Source of the DNA: Flavobacterium sp. | GTDB taxonomy: Bacteria; Bacteroidota; Bacteroidia; Flavobacteriales; Flavobacteriaceae | DNA length: 64,000 nucleotides | Direction of reading: 5' to 3' | Assembly: GCA_014379405.1 (NCBI GenBank) | Contig: JACMLU010000004.1 | Span: 62,001 to 126,000 of the forward strand | Shown: one piece after another, positions 18,268 to 27,671 of the stretch | Layout: every line of letters starts with the position of its first letter | Numbering within the stretch: the stretch's first letter is position 1 | The notes under the pieces: generated by a model | Told to the model about the DNA's origin: nothing | The model's input: only the letters and a program-made list of their open reading frames with translations | Database searches by the model: none | Made by a program: the position numbers and the translations under genes

Positions 18268-19107
18268 ATGAGAAAAATAGAAGAAAATATATTCAAAGTT
18301 TTGATGATATTGAGCACCATCATCATTTGCAGTACCTTGTTCATGATATTGTACACCATTTTTTCAAAAGGAATGGGTTCGTTGACTTGGGATATGGTTT
18401 CCAAAATTCCTGAAGGCGGTTTCTATATTGGAAAAGGCGGCGGAATTTTGAATGCCATTGTGGGATCGATTTACATTACGATAGGTTCCACAATATTGGG
18501 ACTTTTTGTTAGTCTCCCAATAGTAATTTACATTAATGTGTATGCCAAAAGAAATGCCGCTTTGGCTACCATTACCCGATTGAGTTATGATATTCTATTC
18601 GGAATTCCATCCATTGTTTATGGCGCTTTTGGATTTGCCATTATGGTTTATATGGGCTTGAAAACCTCATTGTTGGCTGGAATTATTACCGTAACCTTGA
18701 TGATTATTCCAATCCTTGTTCGTGCCATTGACGAAGTCGTTCGAGTAGTTCCAGAAGATATGAGTAACGCCGTTTTCTCGATGGGAGGAACTCGTTATGA
18801 ATCGGCAAAAGTCATTTTAAGACAATCCATTCCGGGAATTATCACGGCCATATTATTGTCTTTCGGAAGAGCCATCGGCGATGCAGCTTGTGTACTTTTT
18901 ACAGCCGGATTTACCGACAGCATTCCAACTTCATTAGATCAACCAGCAGCAACATTACCATTATCCATATTTTTCCAATTGAGCAGCCCAATTGAAGAAG
19001 TTCAAAATAGAGCATATGCTGCCGCAGTTGTCTTAACCATTATCGTTTTAGTTATCAATATTTTGGCAAAAGCAGCTAGTAAAAACCTTTCAAAAAATAA
19101 AATATGA
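18268..19107 (+). CDS. PstA-like ABC transporter permease
   Basis: The 279-aa protein has about six transmembrane helices and the coupling motif MSNAVFSMGGTRYESAKVILRQSIPGI (about 170-196), typical of PstA. With the PstC-like protein it would form the membrane channel of an ABC importer. Its stop overlaps the ATPase start by 4 bases (19104-19107), which indicates translational coupling. Confidence 0.9.
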   Translation: MRKIEENIFKVLMILSTIIICSTLFMILYTIFSKGMGSLTWDMVSKIPEGGFYIGKGGGILNAIVGSIYITIGSTILGLFVSLPIVIYINVYAKRNAALATITRLSYDILFGIPSIVYGAFGFAIMVYMGLKTSLLAGIITVTLMIIPILVRAIDEVVRVVPEDMSNAVFSMGGTRYESAKVILRQSIPGIITAILLSFGRAIGDAACVLFTAGFTDSIPTSLDQPAATLPLSIFFQLSSPIEEVQNRAYAAAVVLTIIVLVINILAKAASKNLSKNKI

Positions 19108-19865
19108 GCAATCAACCTCACATAAGTATCCAAAATTTAAATGTCCACATTGGCGATAATCATATCCTGAAAAACATCAATCTAGACATTCCAGACAAAA
19201 AAGTGACTTCCCTAATTGGTCCATCCGGTTGTGGAAAAACAACACTTCTTAAAACAATGAACCGATTGCTCGACCGTCAAAATGATGTTCGTGTAGAAGG
19301 AAAAGTTCTAGTGGACGGCGAAAACATTTACGACCCAAAAGTGGAAGTAACCCACATTCGAAAAAAAATGGGTTTACTATCACAAAGACCTTTTCCGTTG
19401 CCAATGAACATCTATGACAACATTGCTTACGGACAACGCATTCACGGAAACCACAACAAAAAAGAATTGGACGAAATCGTGGAAAAATACCTTCGTGGCG
19501 TGAATCTTTGGGACGAAGTAAAAGACAGACTAAAATCGCCTGCCACTCGCCTTTCTATTGGACAGCAACAAAGATTGTGTTTGGCTAGAGGACTTGCCAT
19601 CGAACCAGAAATTATTCTTGGCGATGAACCAACCTCAGCATTAGACCCGATTTCGACACAAGCTATAGAGGAATTGTTTTTGCAACTAAAAGACAAATAC
19701 ACAATCGTTTTAGTAACCCACATTTTGCGTCAAGCGCGAAGGGTTTCGGACTATATTGGTTTCGTATATATGGGAGAAATTATAGAATTTGGACCAACGG
19801 AAGAAGTGCTTTTAAATCCAAAAGAAAAACTGACGAAAGATTATGTAAAAGGTTTTTTGGTTTAA
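19104..19865 (+). CDS. PstB-like ABC transporter ATPase
   Basis: The 253-aa ATPase has Walker A GPSGCGKTT (about 38-46), the Q-loop LLSQRPFPL, the signature LSIGQQQRLCLARGLA and Walker B IILGDEPTSALD. It matches PstB in length and in the NRLLDRQNDVRVEGKV-type region. The signature has Ile in place of the usual Gly of LSGGQ. It powers the importer formed with the two upstream permeases. No phoU or phoB/phoR genes are nearby, which weakens a phosphate role. Confidence 0.92.
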   Translation: MSNQPHISIQNLNVHIGDNHILKNINLDIPDKKVTSLIGPSGCGKTTLLKTMNRLLDRQNDVRVEGKVLVDGENIYDPKVEVTHIRKKMGLLSQRPFPLPMNIYDNIAYGQRIHGNHNKKELDEIVEKYLRGVNLWDEVKDRLKSPATRLSIGQQQRLCLARGLAIEPEIILGDEPTSALDPISTQAIEELFLQLKDKYTIVLVTHILRQARRVSDYIGFVYMGEIIEFGPTEEVLLNPKEKLTKDYVKGFLV

Positions 19866-19905
19866 CTCAAAAAAAATAATTTTTATATATCTTATAGCGT
19901 TTAAG

Positions 19906-19913
19906 TACATTTG
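19906..19913 (+). promoter_or_regulatory. Possible -7 box before the DUF2490 gene
   Basis: TACATTTG fits TAnnTTTG and lies 20 bp upstream of the next start codon. There is no TTG 19 bases upstream, so this is a weak call. Confidence 0.35.
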
Positions 19914-19933
19914 CCAAAATTGAAATAGCCTTT

Positions 19934-20674
19934 ATGAAAACCATCAGAATCTTTTGTCTTTTGTTTGTTTGTTTTGTTTCTAAAGCCCAAACTGAAAAAA
20001 ATGTAGATCATCAAAGTTTACTTTGGACACGGTATTACAACCAATTGACAATAAACAACAAATGGTCTATACATAGTGAATTTGACAATCGTATTTTTAT
20101 AAATCCTGTTGAGGAAAATTTATATGTAATACGAATTCAGGGACGATACAAAATTAATAAAGGAATAGAAGTAGGTGCAGGGTTCGCCTATTTCTCCGTG
20201 GCAACCCAAGACCCTGAAATCGCTTTTGATTTTAATGTACCTGAATACCGAGGACAACAAGATATTACTTGGAAAAAAGAACACGACCAGTTTACACTGA
20301 ATCAACGGTTTCAGGTGGAAGAACGCTTTTTTCACAATGCTAATAAAGAAGGACTAGTTCAGGGAACGACTTTCTATTGGAGATTTAGATACCGCCTCCA
20401 AGGAGAATATTCCTTTTGGAAAAAGGAAAATCAGTTTTTGAAAGCCATTGTGTATGATGAATTGATGATTAATGGCGGAAAAAATGTTGTCAAAAACACT
20501 TTTGACCAAAACCGGATTTACGCCGCTTTACAATATGGTGTAAATAAAAACATAGCCCTGGAATTGGGGTATTTAAACAGTTTCCAGCAACGTGCGAGCG
20601 GTGTGGATTATTTTAACAGAGATATTATTCGGTTTACATTTTATCATAAAATAAACCTTCACAAAAAGAAGTAA
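19934..20674 (+). CDS. DUF2490 outer-membrane barrel protein
   Basis: The 246-aa protein has a signal peptide (about 1-19, SKAQ) and then amphipathic beta-strand patterns with many aromatic residues, matching DUF2490 (HQSLLWTRYYNQLTINNKWSIHSEFDNR, about 26-53). Such proteins are predicted small outer-membrane barrels of unknown function. Both Cys are inside the signal peptide and the mature part has a single Met, so the sulfur-poor trend continues. It follows the ATPase by 68 bp and may belong to the same locus. Confidence 0.8.
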   Translation: MKTIRIFCLLFVCFVSKAQTEKNVDHQSLLWTRYYNQLTINNKWSIHSEFDNRIFINPVEENLYVIRIQGRYKINKGIEVGAGFAYFSVATQDPEIAFDFNVPEYRGQQDITWKKEHDQFTLNQRFQVEERFFHNANKEGLVQGTTFYWRFRYRLQGEYSFWKKENQFLKAIVYDELMINGGKNVVKNTFDQNRIYAALQYGVNKNIALELGYLNSFQQRASGVDYFNRDIIRFTFYHKINLHKKK

Positions 20675-20763
20675 CATAAAAAAACAAGGTTATATGGAAT
20701 TTATTCCAATGTTTAAGTTAGCTAGCTCGTTTTTAGTTTGTCTTTCTTTTAAAAATTACGAAT

Positions 20764-21936
20764 ATGAGTATAGAAAAACTTAATTACACCTTAATAGATT
20801 TAATAAAATATTTTCTAAAACTCGGCACTACTGGTTTTGGAGGCCCGGTTGCTTTGGTAGGTTATATGCATCGTGACTTGGTTGAGAATAAAAAATGGAT
20901 TAACGACTCCGATTTCAAAGAAGGATTGGCTCTATCACAATTAGCACCAGGCCCATTGGCAGCCCAATTGGGAATTTATATTGGGTTTGTACACTTTGGA
21001 GTTTTAGGCGCAACTCTTTCGGGATTAGCCTTTGTTCTTCCCTCTTTTATAATGGTAGTTTTATTAGGAATGGCCTACCAAGCTTATGGTGGTTTACCGT
21101 GGATGCAAGCCATTTTTTATGGAATAAGTGCCGCAGTAATAGGTATTATTGTTTTGAGTTCTTATAAGCTTACATTGAAATCCATTGGCAAATTTGAAAT
21201 TCCAGCTATAAAAGCCAATTGGTTGCTTTGGACATTTTATATCACCGCCACGATTCTTACAGCTGTAACCCAAAAAGAAGAAATGTTGTTGTTTCTAGCT
21301 TTGGGATTCATTTATATGGCAGTAAAAGCACCACCTAAATGGATTAAACGACCAAAAACGGCTTCCTTATTTTTACTTACTACTGCAGGATTTTCGACTA
21401 TCGAACTTGGAAAATTAGGTGATATTGCTTGGTTTTTCACCAAAGCTGGAGCCTTTGTTTTCGGAAGCGGACTGGCTATCGTTCCATTTTTACACGCAGG
21501 AGTTGTTAATGAATACGGATGGTTGACTGAAAATCAATTTGTAGACGCGGTTGCGGTTGCCATGATTACTCCAGGGCCAGTTGTAATTACTGTGGCTTTC
21601 ATTGGTTATTTGGTGGCTGGATTTACAGGAGCTTGCATTGCAGCATTGGCAACCTTTCTTCCTTGTTATTTATTTACGGTTATTCCTGCTCCTTATTTCA
21701 AAAAAATTTCGCAAAACAAAAGTATCAAAGCATTTGTTGACGGAATAACTGCTGGAGTAATTGGTGCTTTGGTCGGTGCAGTAATTGTAATTGCTGTCAG
21801 GACAATTGTAGATATACCAACAGCATTAATTGCCATAGGAACAGTTTTAATTTTGATCTACACTAAAAAAATACAAGAACCCCATATTATTGGCATTGCA
21901 GCAGTTTTAGGGATTTTGATCAAACTAATTTTATAA
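20764..21936 (+). CDS. chrA: ChrA-family (CHR) anion transporter
   Basis: The 390-aa protein is built of two homologous CHR halves of about six helices each, seen in the paired motifs FGGPVALVGYMHRD/LAPGPLAAQLGIYIG and FGSGLAIVPFLHAG/ITPGPVVITVAFIGYL. ChrA proteins export chromate; since chromate is a structural analogue of sulfate, some members are thought to move other oxyanions. Standing directly after a putative sulfur-source locus, this one could handle a sulfur oxyanion, but chromate resistance is the conservative call. A strong terminator follows. Confidence 0.88.
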   Translation: MSIEKLNYTLIDLIKYFLKLGTTGFGGPVALVGYMHRDLVENKKWINDSDFKEGLALSQLAPGPLAAQLGIYIGFVHFGVLGATLSGLAFVLPSFIMVVLLGMAYQAYGGLPWMQAIFYGISAAVIGIIVLSSYKLTLKSIGKFEIPAIKANWLLWTFYITATILTAVTQKEEMLLFLALGFIYMAVKAPPKWIKRPKTASLFLLTTAGFSTIELGKLGDIAWFFTKAGAFVFGSGLAIVPFLHAGVVNEYGWLTENQFVDAVAVAMITPGPVVITVAFIGYLVAGFTGACIAALATFLPCYLFTVIPAPYFKKISQNKSIKAFVDGITAGVIGALVGAVIVIAVRTIVDIPTALIAIGTVLILIYTKKIQEPHIIGIAAVLGILIKLIL

Positions 21937-21976
21937 AAAAAGTCCCAAACACAATCTTTGTATTTGGGACTTTTTT
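21935..21976. terminator. Bidirectional terminator after chrA
   Basis: A 14-bp inverted repeat with A-run and T-run ends lies between chrA and the convergent LTxxQ-type gene. Confidence 0.85.
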
Positions 21977-22003
21977 ATTGGAATAATTTAACTATGAACT
22001 AGA

Positions 22004-22465
22004 TTATTCTTGAGGTTGATTTCCTCTAGCTTCTCTGGCCTCTCTCATTTTTTCCATATTGGCTTGTTCAATCTCTTTCATTTTCTTGAATTGCTCTGGA
22101 GTCAAAATGGCTTTTAATTTATTGTCCACAACAACTTTTTCTTCAGTTCTTTTCACCTTAAGAGCTTCACGTTCTTCTTTGGTCAATTCTTTTGGTTTAT
22201 TATCGTTGCTTGCCATTCTTTCCGCTCTCATAGCTTCTCTTTTAGCAGTTTGTTCGGCAATGATTGGCTTAATTTGTTCTTGTTGCTTGACATCCAATTT
22301 TAATTCGGTTGTCAATTTGTCCAACTGTGCCTGACTTCTTTGCTCAGGAGTCATTTTCTCTCTTTGTCCATTATTCGATTTTTTCTCTGGTTGATTTTGA
22401 CCTTGAGCATAAGAGGAAAACCCAATAATAAGTAATGCTGCGATAATTAATTTTTTCATTTTCAT
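22004..22465 (-). CDS. Spy/CpxP-like LTxxQ periplasmic protein
   Basis: I take the start at 22465, giving 153 aa beginning MKMKKLIIAALLIIGFSS; an upstream ATG adds 11 residues before the signal peptide and looks spurious. After the signal peptide (ending SYAQ) the mature chain is helical and rich in Gln, Glu, Lys and Met, with the LTxxQ-like motifs MTPEQRSQ and LTPEQFKKMKEI. Related proteins are periplasmic chaperones or metal-stress sensors; the role here is unknown. It is 69 bp downstream of the large outer-membrane gene's stop side, both on the minus strand. Confidence 0.78.
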   Translation of the reverse strand: MKMKKLIIAALLIIGFSSYAQGQNQPEKKSNNGQREKMTPEQRSQAQLDKLTTELKLDVKQQEQIKPIIAEQTAKREAMRAERMASNDNKPKELTKEEREALKVKRTEEKVVVDNKLKAILTPEQFKKMKEIEQANMEKMREAREARGNQPQE

Positions 22466-22533
22466 TTTATTTTTTAAGGTTATAGTTATATAAGACAATA
22501 ATATAGTAAAATGGTTTAATGAGATTAAAATAA

Positions 22534-25317
22534 TTAATCCATACCGTCACCACCACCCATTTCTCTGTTTCTGCCTCCACCTCCTCTAGTGCGTTTTTCT
22601 TTTCCTGAAAAACTTCCCAATTTATAGGCTAGAGAAAGCATGGCGTAGCGTTTTAAAACAGTGTTTTCTTCATCGCGAATTATCGTTGCCGATATCGATC
22701 TTGCAGCACTTTGGTTTTGATTCAAAACGTCATAGACTTTTACTTTCAAGGTCATTTTTTTATCAAAAAAGCCATACGACAAACTTGTGTTCCACAAATA
22801 AAAATCTTTTTTGAAATCACCCGAAAGATTCGAATTGTAGGTATATCCAAAATCATTTCCAAAAATCCAATTCTTTGGCCAATAGTTGGTGGTTTGAATG
22901 TTGATTCTATGAACTACACTCGAATTGGATGTTCCGTTCCTTTCATATTTGGTTTCGTTGTAAGACAAACTATAGGTTGGAGATACGGTCAACAACTCCC
23001 CATAATCATAAGAAAAGTTAACTCTTGGACTAATTCCCAATGATATCGCATCAAATAAAACGCCATTGGTATATCCTTTGTCCAAGGAATAGCTTCCGTT
23101 TATTCCAAAACCATAACGTAGCACATGCGCTTCTTTTTTGATGGTCTGATTCCAATTTCCTCCAACGGAAGTGGTGTAGGTTCCTGAAACGTTTTTATAT
23201 TCCGTTATTTTTTGACCACCGTCACCAAAACGCGCAATCGTAACTACTTTGCTGTTGAAATAATCTCCTCTGGCAAAAAAGGTATAACCCGAGCGAGTTC
23301 GCATATCAAAATTCCTGTAATTGATGTTCAAGCTGTTTCTTTCGTTTGGATCCAAAAATGGATTTCCTATTATCGTGTTCAAAGGATTGGACAAATTTGC
23401 CACCGGCATCAACTGATTGTATGTGGGAAGACTATTGGAATAATCATATCTCAAAGTAAGAAATTTTGATCGATCCAATTTATACCTGATTTGTGCTCTT
23501 CCAAATGGCAAAATATATTTTTGATTCAAATCGGTAACTTGATTTAGATATAATGAGTGATTGTCATAGTCAATAATAGCAGTACTCGAATTCAAATTAA
23601 AAGTAAAATCGCTCTTTTCGAAACTAATACCCACTTTTGGAGTGATGGAATTTTGTCTGGAAGTGGTATAATTGGACTGTGAATCGTTAAGAGTGGAATA
23701 CGATTGGGAAACGGCGTCGAAATCGTATGTTTTCAAATCGTTTATTTGATTATCCCATTGAAAATCTGAACCTATTCTAATTCGCAACGAATCTGTAATC
23801 GGCTCCGTGTATTCAAAATCTAACGAATAAGAATCACTTACATTGGTGCTCTTGCCGTTTTGGTCCCTGTTGATGTCCTCTTTAGTCCCTTGATAGAAAA
23901 TAGTTTTAGACATACTTAGCGACTCTGAATCACTATCTGAATTATTGTTGCTAAAAACAAAACTCAAGTTACGAGCTTTTTTTTCGAAAGCTTTATTAAA
24001 GTTTATTGTGTTCCCAAAGCTAGTTGAGCTACCTTCTCTACTGGATTTTGATGCACTTTCGTTTAAAAGTGTATCCGCTTCATCAATAGAAGTGCTAAAA
24101 GATTTGGAAGAACTATTGTTGCGAGATTGATTAACTGCTGGCGTAACCACGATTCGCGTAGTTGGATCTAATTTATATTCAAATTCAAAATTCGCTTTGT
24201 TTCCGGTATTTTCACTTCTAGTATCAGAACCTGCTGCCGTAAAAATGTTTCCCGTGGATGACAATTCAACTTGATTGGACTTGCTTTCGTTTTTATTGAC
24301 CGAATTCGAAAAATTATAGCTTCCCATGGCTAGCAATTTTTTCGACCATTCATCGTTATAATTAAGACCCACCATACTTGATTCGGTAATACCTCTTCCA
24401 CCTCCGGTAGCTCTGCCTCCCTGTTGTCCAGAATTCCGACCTCCGCTCATACTGTCAAAGACTTCATCCTGAGCAAACCCTGGAGCATTAATATTATTGG
24501 CCGAAGCCAACAGGCTTATTTTTTGCTTATTATTAAAATGGTTTATGATAAAACTGGCTTCATACCGGTCATCGGTACCATATCCTGCCAAGAATTTTCC
24601 AAAGTAGCCTTTGTTTTTCTTTTCGTCAATGGTCAAGTTGATACTGGAATAATCCGATGTGGATTCTTGCTTGGACAATTCCTCTTTTTTGGTTTTAAAA
24701 TCAGAAACTTGAACCTTGCTGATGATTTCTGCCGGCAAGTTTTTTAGGGCAATGGCTCCGTCTTTATCAAAGAAAGTCTTCCCGTTTACCAAGAACTGGG
24801 TTACCTCTTTTCCGTTTACGGTTATTTTTCCATCACTGTCAACTTCAAATCCTGGCAATTGCTTCAACAAAACTTCAAGATTGGCATCTGGACGAACCTT
24901 GAAAGAAGCCGCATTAAACTCTATTGTATCTTTTTTTATTTTGATGGGCGGTGCTTCGCTTTTTATAACAACCTCATTCAATACGTTTGTATTCTGCAAC
25001 AAGTATAATTTTCCAAAATCCTTACTTTCCAAAAGCCCGTTTTGTTCTTCAACATAAGTTTGATAACCCATATAATTGACCTTCAAAAAAACAGGTTTCT
25101 CGTATTTTTTGGTACTGATTTTAAAAGCTCCATTTTTATCGGTGTTTGCATATTCTATAACGGTTGAATCTTTGACATTAGAAAAATATACCGTCGCCAA
25201 TTCTAACGGAACCTGGGTATTAATATCATAGACAGTTCCTTTAATCACAATGTCATTTTGAGCATTGGCAGAATAAAAAAAGAGTAGCAGAAATAAAAAA
25301 AAATAAATTTTGGACAT
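22534..25317 (-). CDS. Outer-membrane beta-barrel protein with carboxypeptidase-like N-terminal domain
   Basis: I place the start at 25317 (927 aa, MSKIYFFLF...), since the 8 residues of the longer frame precede the signal peptide. Order: signal peptide (about 1-20), carboxypeptidase-regulatory-like domain (about 22-105), plug-like region with the TonB-receptor pattern LKQLPGFEVDSDGKITVNGKEV (about 150-172), then a long barrel. The final 20 residues are Gly/Arg-rich. It resembles outer-membrane family-beta-barrel proteins (OMP_b-brl_3) more than classical siderophore receptors. Met is present throughout, in contrast to the receptor at 13644. No partner gene reveals a substrate. Confidence 0.88.
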   Translation of the reverse strand: MSKIYFFLFLLLFFYSANAQNDIVIKGTVYDINTQVPLELATVYFSNVKDSTVIEYANTDKNGAFKISTKKYEKPVFLKVNYMGYQTYVEEQNGLLESKDFGKLYLLQNTNVLNEVVIKSEAPPIKIKKDTIEFNAASFKVRPDANLEVLLKQLPGFEVDSDGKITVNGKEVTQFLVNGKTFFDKDGAIALKNLPAEIISKVQVSDFKTKKEELSKQESTSDYSSINLTIDEKKNKGYFGKFLAGYGTDDRYEASFIINHFNNKQKISLLASANNINAPGFAQDEVFDSMSGGRNSGQQGGRATGGGRGITESSMVGLNYNDEWSKKLLAMGSYNFSNSVNKNESKSNQVELSSTGNIFTAAGSDTRSENTGNKANFEFEYKLDPTTRIVVTPAVNQSRNNSSSKSFSTSIDEADTLLNESASKSSREGSSTSFGNTINFNKAFEKKARNLSFVFSNNNSDSDSESLSMSKTIFYQGTKEDINRDQNGKSTNVSDSYSLDFEYTEPITDSLRIRIGSDFQWDNQINDLKTYDFDAVSQSYSTLNDSQSNYTTSRQNSITPKVGISFEKSDFTFNLNSSTAIIDYDNHSLYLNQVTDLNQKYILPFGRAQIRYKLDRSKFLTLRYDYSNSLPTYNQLMPVANLSNPLNTIIGNPFLDPNERNSLNINYRNFDMRTRSGYTFFARGDYFNSKVVTIARFGDGGQKITEYKNVSGTYTTSVGGNWNQTIKKEAHVLRYGFGINGSYSLDKGYTNGVLFDAISLGISPRVNFSYDYGELLTVSPTYSLSYNETKYERNGTSNSSVVHRINIQTTNYWPKNWIFGNDFGYTYNSNLSGDFKKDFYLWNTSLSYGFFDKKMTLKVKVYDVLNQNQSAARSISATIIRDEENTVLKRYAMLSLAYKLGSFSGKEKRTRGGGGRNREMGGGDGMD

Positions 25318-25464
25318 AAAATAGTTGTTACATGAAGCCAATAAGACTTGGAAATAGATTAAAGGTTTAACTGTGGTTTAAACATTTATTTATTTTCTTT
25401 TGCAACTAGTCTCCTGTCGTATATAAATCAGACTATTTATTAGCATTTCACAACCGAAAAAGGC

Positions 25465-25490
25465 ATAAAAAATCCCGATTGCTCGGGATT
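25465..25490 (-). terminator. Terminator of der
   Basis: An 8-bp stem (25471-25478 with 25483-25490) and, on the minus strand, a following T-run at 25470-25465, a few bases after the der stop. Confidence 0.8.
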
Positions 25491-25495
25491 CATTT

Positions 25496-26806
25496 TTATT
25501 TCTCTCTGATATAAATATCGATTGGTACTCCTGAGAAGTCCCAATTTTCTCTAATCTTGTTTTCGAGGTAACGTTTGTATGGTTCCTTTACATATTGTGG
25601 CATATTGGCAAAAAACACAAACTGTGGTGTTGCTGTTGGCAATTGCATACAATATTTAATTTTCACGTATTTCCCTTTGGTTGCTGGCGGTGGATAAGCT
25701 TCAATCACTTTCAACATAAATTCGTTGAATTTTGAAGTGGCAATGCGTTGTTGTCTGTTTTCATATACCTGAACCGTTGCTTCCAATGCTTTCAACAAAC
25801 GTTGTTTAGTCAAAGCAGAAACAAAAAGAATAGGCACATCAGTAAATGGCATTAATTCTTTTCTAATTTTTTCTTCGTAATCGCGGGTTGACATTGTGTC
25901 TTTTTCGACCAAATCCCATTTGTTTACCAAAATCACTACACCTTTTCTATTCTTCTCGGCCAACCAAAAAATACTTTGGTCTTGTCCTTCAAATCCACGA
26001 GTTGCATCAATAATCAAGATACAAATATCGGCGTGTTCAATGGCACGAACCGAACGCATTACGGAGTAAAACTCCAAGTCTTCTTTCACTTTCGCTTTAC
26101 GACGAATTCCGGCAGTATCCACCAAGTTGAATTCGAATCCAAAACGATCGAATTTGGTATCAATAGCATCACGAGTAGTTCCCGCAATGTCGGTAACCAT
26201 AAATCTGTCTTTACCAATAAGTGCGTTTATAAAACTAGATTTTCCGGCATTAGGGCGGCCTACAACCGCAAAACGTGGCAATACAACTTCTTCTTGCACT
26301 GGTTCTGGTTTTACTGGAAATGCATCAATTAAGGCATCCAATAAATCTCCCGTTCCACTTCCTGAAATACTGGCAAACGTAAAATATTCTCCTAATCCAA
26401 GGTTGTAAAATTCGATAGCATCTTTTTCGCGCATCGCATTATCTACCTTGTTTACAGCCAATAAAACAGGTTTTGTCACTTTACGCAACATTTTGGCAAC
26501 GGCATCATCCATTGGGGTAATACCTTCTTCCACATCAACCACAAAAATAATTACGTCAGCTTCATCAATAGCTAATTCCACTTGTTTGCGGATTTCGCCT
26601 TCAAAAACATCATCCGATCCACGAACATATCCACCAGTGTCGATTACTGAAAATTCTTTCCCGTTCCACTCGCTTTTTCCGTAGTTTCTATCTCTGGTTA
26701 CCCCAGAAACTGAATCTACAATAGCTTCTCTTCTTTGTATCAGCCTATTAAAAAGGGTTGATTTCCCTACATTAGGTCTTCCTACTATCGCAACAATATT
26801 ATTCAT
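25496..26806 (-). CDS. der: Ribosome-assembly GTPase Der (EngA)
   Basis: The 436-aa protein has two tandem GTPase domains, with P-loops GRPNVGKST (about 8-16) and GRPNAGKSS (about 182-190), G3 motifs DTGG and DTAG, G4 motifs NKVD and NKWD, and a C-terminal KH-like domain. Der is needed for maturation of the 50S ribosomal subunit. It has its own exact primary promoter about 100 bp upstream and its own terminator, so it is a single-gene unit. Confidence 0.97.
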   Translation of the reverse strand: MNNIVAIVGRPNVGKSTLFNRLIQRREAIVDSVSGVTRDRNYGKSEWNGKEFSVIDTGGYVRGSDDVFEGEIRKQVELAIDEADVIIFVVDVEEGITPMDDAVAKMLRKVTKPVLLAVNKVDNAMREKDAIEFYNLGLGEYFTFASISGSGTGDLLDALIDAFPVKPEPVQEEVVLPRFAVVGRPNAGKSSFINALIGKDRFMVTDIAGTTRDAIDTKFDRFGFEFNLVDTAGIRRKAKVKEDLEFYSVMRSVRAIEHADICILIIDATRGFEGQDQSIFWLAEKNRKGVVILVNKWDLVEKDTMSTRDYEEKIRKELMPFTDVPILFVSALTKQRLLKALEATVQVYENRQQRIATSKFNEFMLKVIEAYPPPATKGKYVKIKYCMQLPTATPQFVFFANMPQYVKEPYKRYLENKIRENWDFSGVPIDIYIREK

Positions 26807-26902
26807 TTTTGTAAATTTTAGATTTCAAATTTCAAATTTTAGAATCTAGTTTCCTAAATTTCTATTACTTATAAATCCAAAATGCAGTATTTTAATTTTT
26901 TG

Positions 26903-26932
26903 CAAAGGTAGTGTTAAATCCCATACTATCAA
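26903..26932 (-). promoter_or_regulatory. Primary promoter of der
   Basis: On the minus strand TTG (26932-26930) is followed by 19 bases and TACCTTTG (26910-26903), an exact TTG-N19-TAnnTTTG match. Confidence 0.8.
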
Positions 26933-27000
26933 TTTTTTTACTATTTTGCAGTGCAAATAGTAATTCTATTACAAACCGCAATTACTATTAAAACAGTTTT

Positions 27001-27029
27001 GCCACAGATTAAACGGTTTAATCTGTGGC
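27001..27029. repeat. Perfect palindrome before the 165-aa membrane protein gene
   Basis: GCCACAGATTAAAC and its complement form a 14-bp perfect stem with almost no loop, followed by TAAAAAAAT. The sequence resembles the CAGAT...AAACGGATT wording at 1781-1810, a type of short extragenic repeat. It contains the GTG of a longer reading frame, which argues against that start. Confidence 0.5.
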
Positions 27030-27063
27030 TAAAAAAATAATTTCGAACCTAAAAACTGCCGTT

Positions 27064-27561
27064 ATGGATGCCAATACTGAAATCAGACTTCGCTTGCGTT
27101 TTCACAAAGACGTGCCAGAAAATATGGAATCCATTCGTCAAAAATTCGAAAATTATAAAGTGAATTGCACCGAAGATTGTCATCTAAAAATCAAGCACAA
27201 TCACATTTGGCTGAATATGCCCGATGCGAAACGCGAATATTGGTCACCACATTTGGAATTGGAATTGGAACCAAAAGACAACAACGAAACGCACATCCGC
27301 GGATTATTTGGCCCAGAACCCACATTATGGACACTTTTTATGTTTCTGCATTTTATGGTGGCGGGAATTTTTGTGATTTTCAGTGCCATCGCCTACTCCA
27401 ATTATGTCTTAAAACAGCCGACAACAATGGATTTAATCGTGATGTTGCTGATGGTTATCGTTTGGTTTTTGCTCTATTTCATCGCTAAACAAATCCGGTT
27501 CAAAGGCAATGGACAAATGAATGAATTGGAAAGGAAGTTTTTGGAGATTTTGGAATCGTAG
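27064..27561 (+). CDS. Small two-helix membrane protein, unknown function
   Basis: I choose ATG 27064 (165 aa), because the in-frame GTG at 27025 lies inside a perfect palindrome. The N-terminal half is soluble (about 1-85) and the C-terminal half has two transmembrane helices (about 91-113 and 125-145) with GPEPTLWTLFMFLHF between the parts. I recall similar uncharacterised proteins in Flavobacteriaceae but no function. It is isolated between der (divergent) and the broken lipoprotein gene. Confidence 0.72.
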   Translation: MDANTEIRLRLRFHKDVPENMESIRQKFENYKVNCTEDCHLKIKHNHIWLNMPDAKREYWSPHLELELEPKDNNETHIRGLFGPEPTLWTLFMFLHFMVAGIFVIFSAIAYSNYVLKQPTTMDLIVMLLMVIVWFLLYFIAKQIRFKGNGQMNELERKFLEILES

Positions 27562-27570
27562 TTTTTTATT

Positions 27571-27653
27571 GGAGCTTTTTCCCGCTTTACACTTCAATCT
27601 TTTTTTTCGGATAAAAAACCCTCAAAAAAGGATTTCCGTTGCAATCGGGGCTA
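27571..27653. repeat. Extragenic element, short diverged copy
   Basis: This stretch begins GGAGCTTTTTCCCGC and ends GTTGCAATCGGGGCTA, which matches, in reverse orientation and diverged, the ends of the element at 8864-9005. The centre is an imperfect hairpin rich in A and T. Confidence 0.4.
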
Positions 27654-27671
27654 TGATATAATCGTAGAAAA

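Noticed and set aside
16329..19865. Annotation as a phosphate (pst) operon
   Set aside because: Similarity is real, but the binding loop is changed, phoU and phoBR are missing and the context is sulfur-related; I kept family names without gene symbols.
27025..27063. Upstream GTG start for the 165-aa membrane protein
   Set aside because: The GTG lies inside a perfect 14-bp palindrome; ATG 27064 is the better start.
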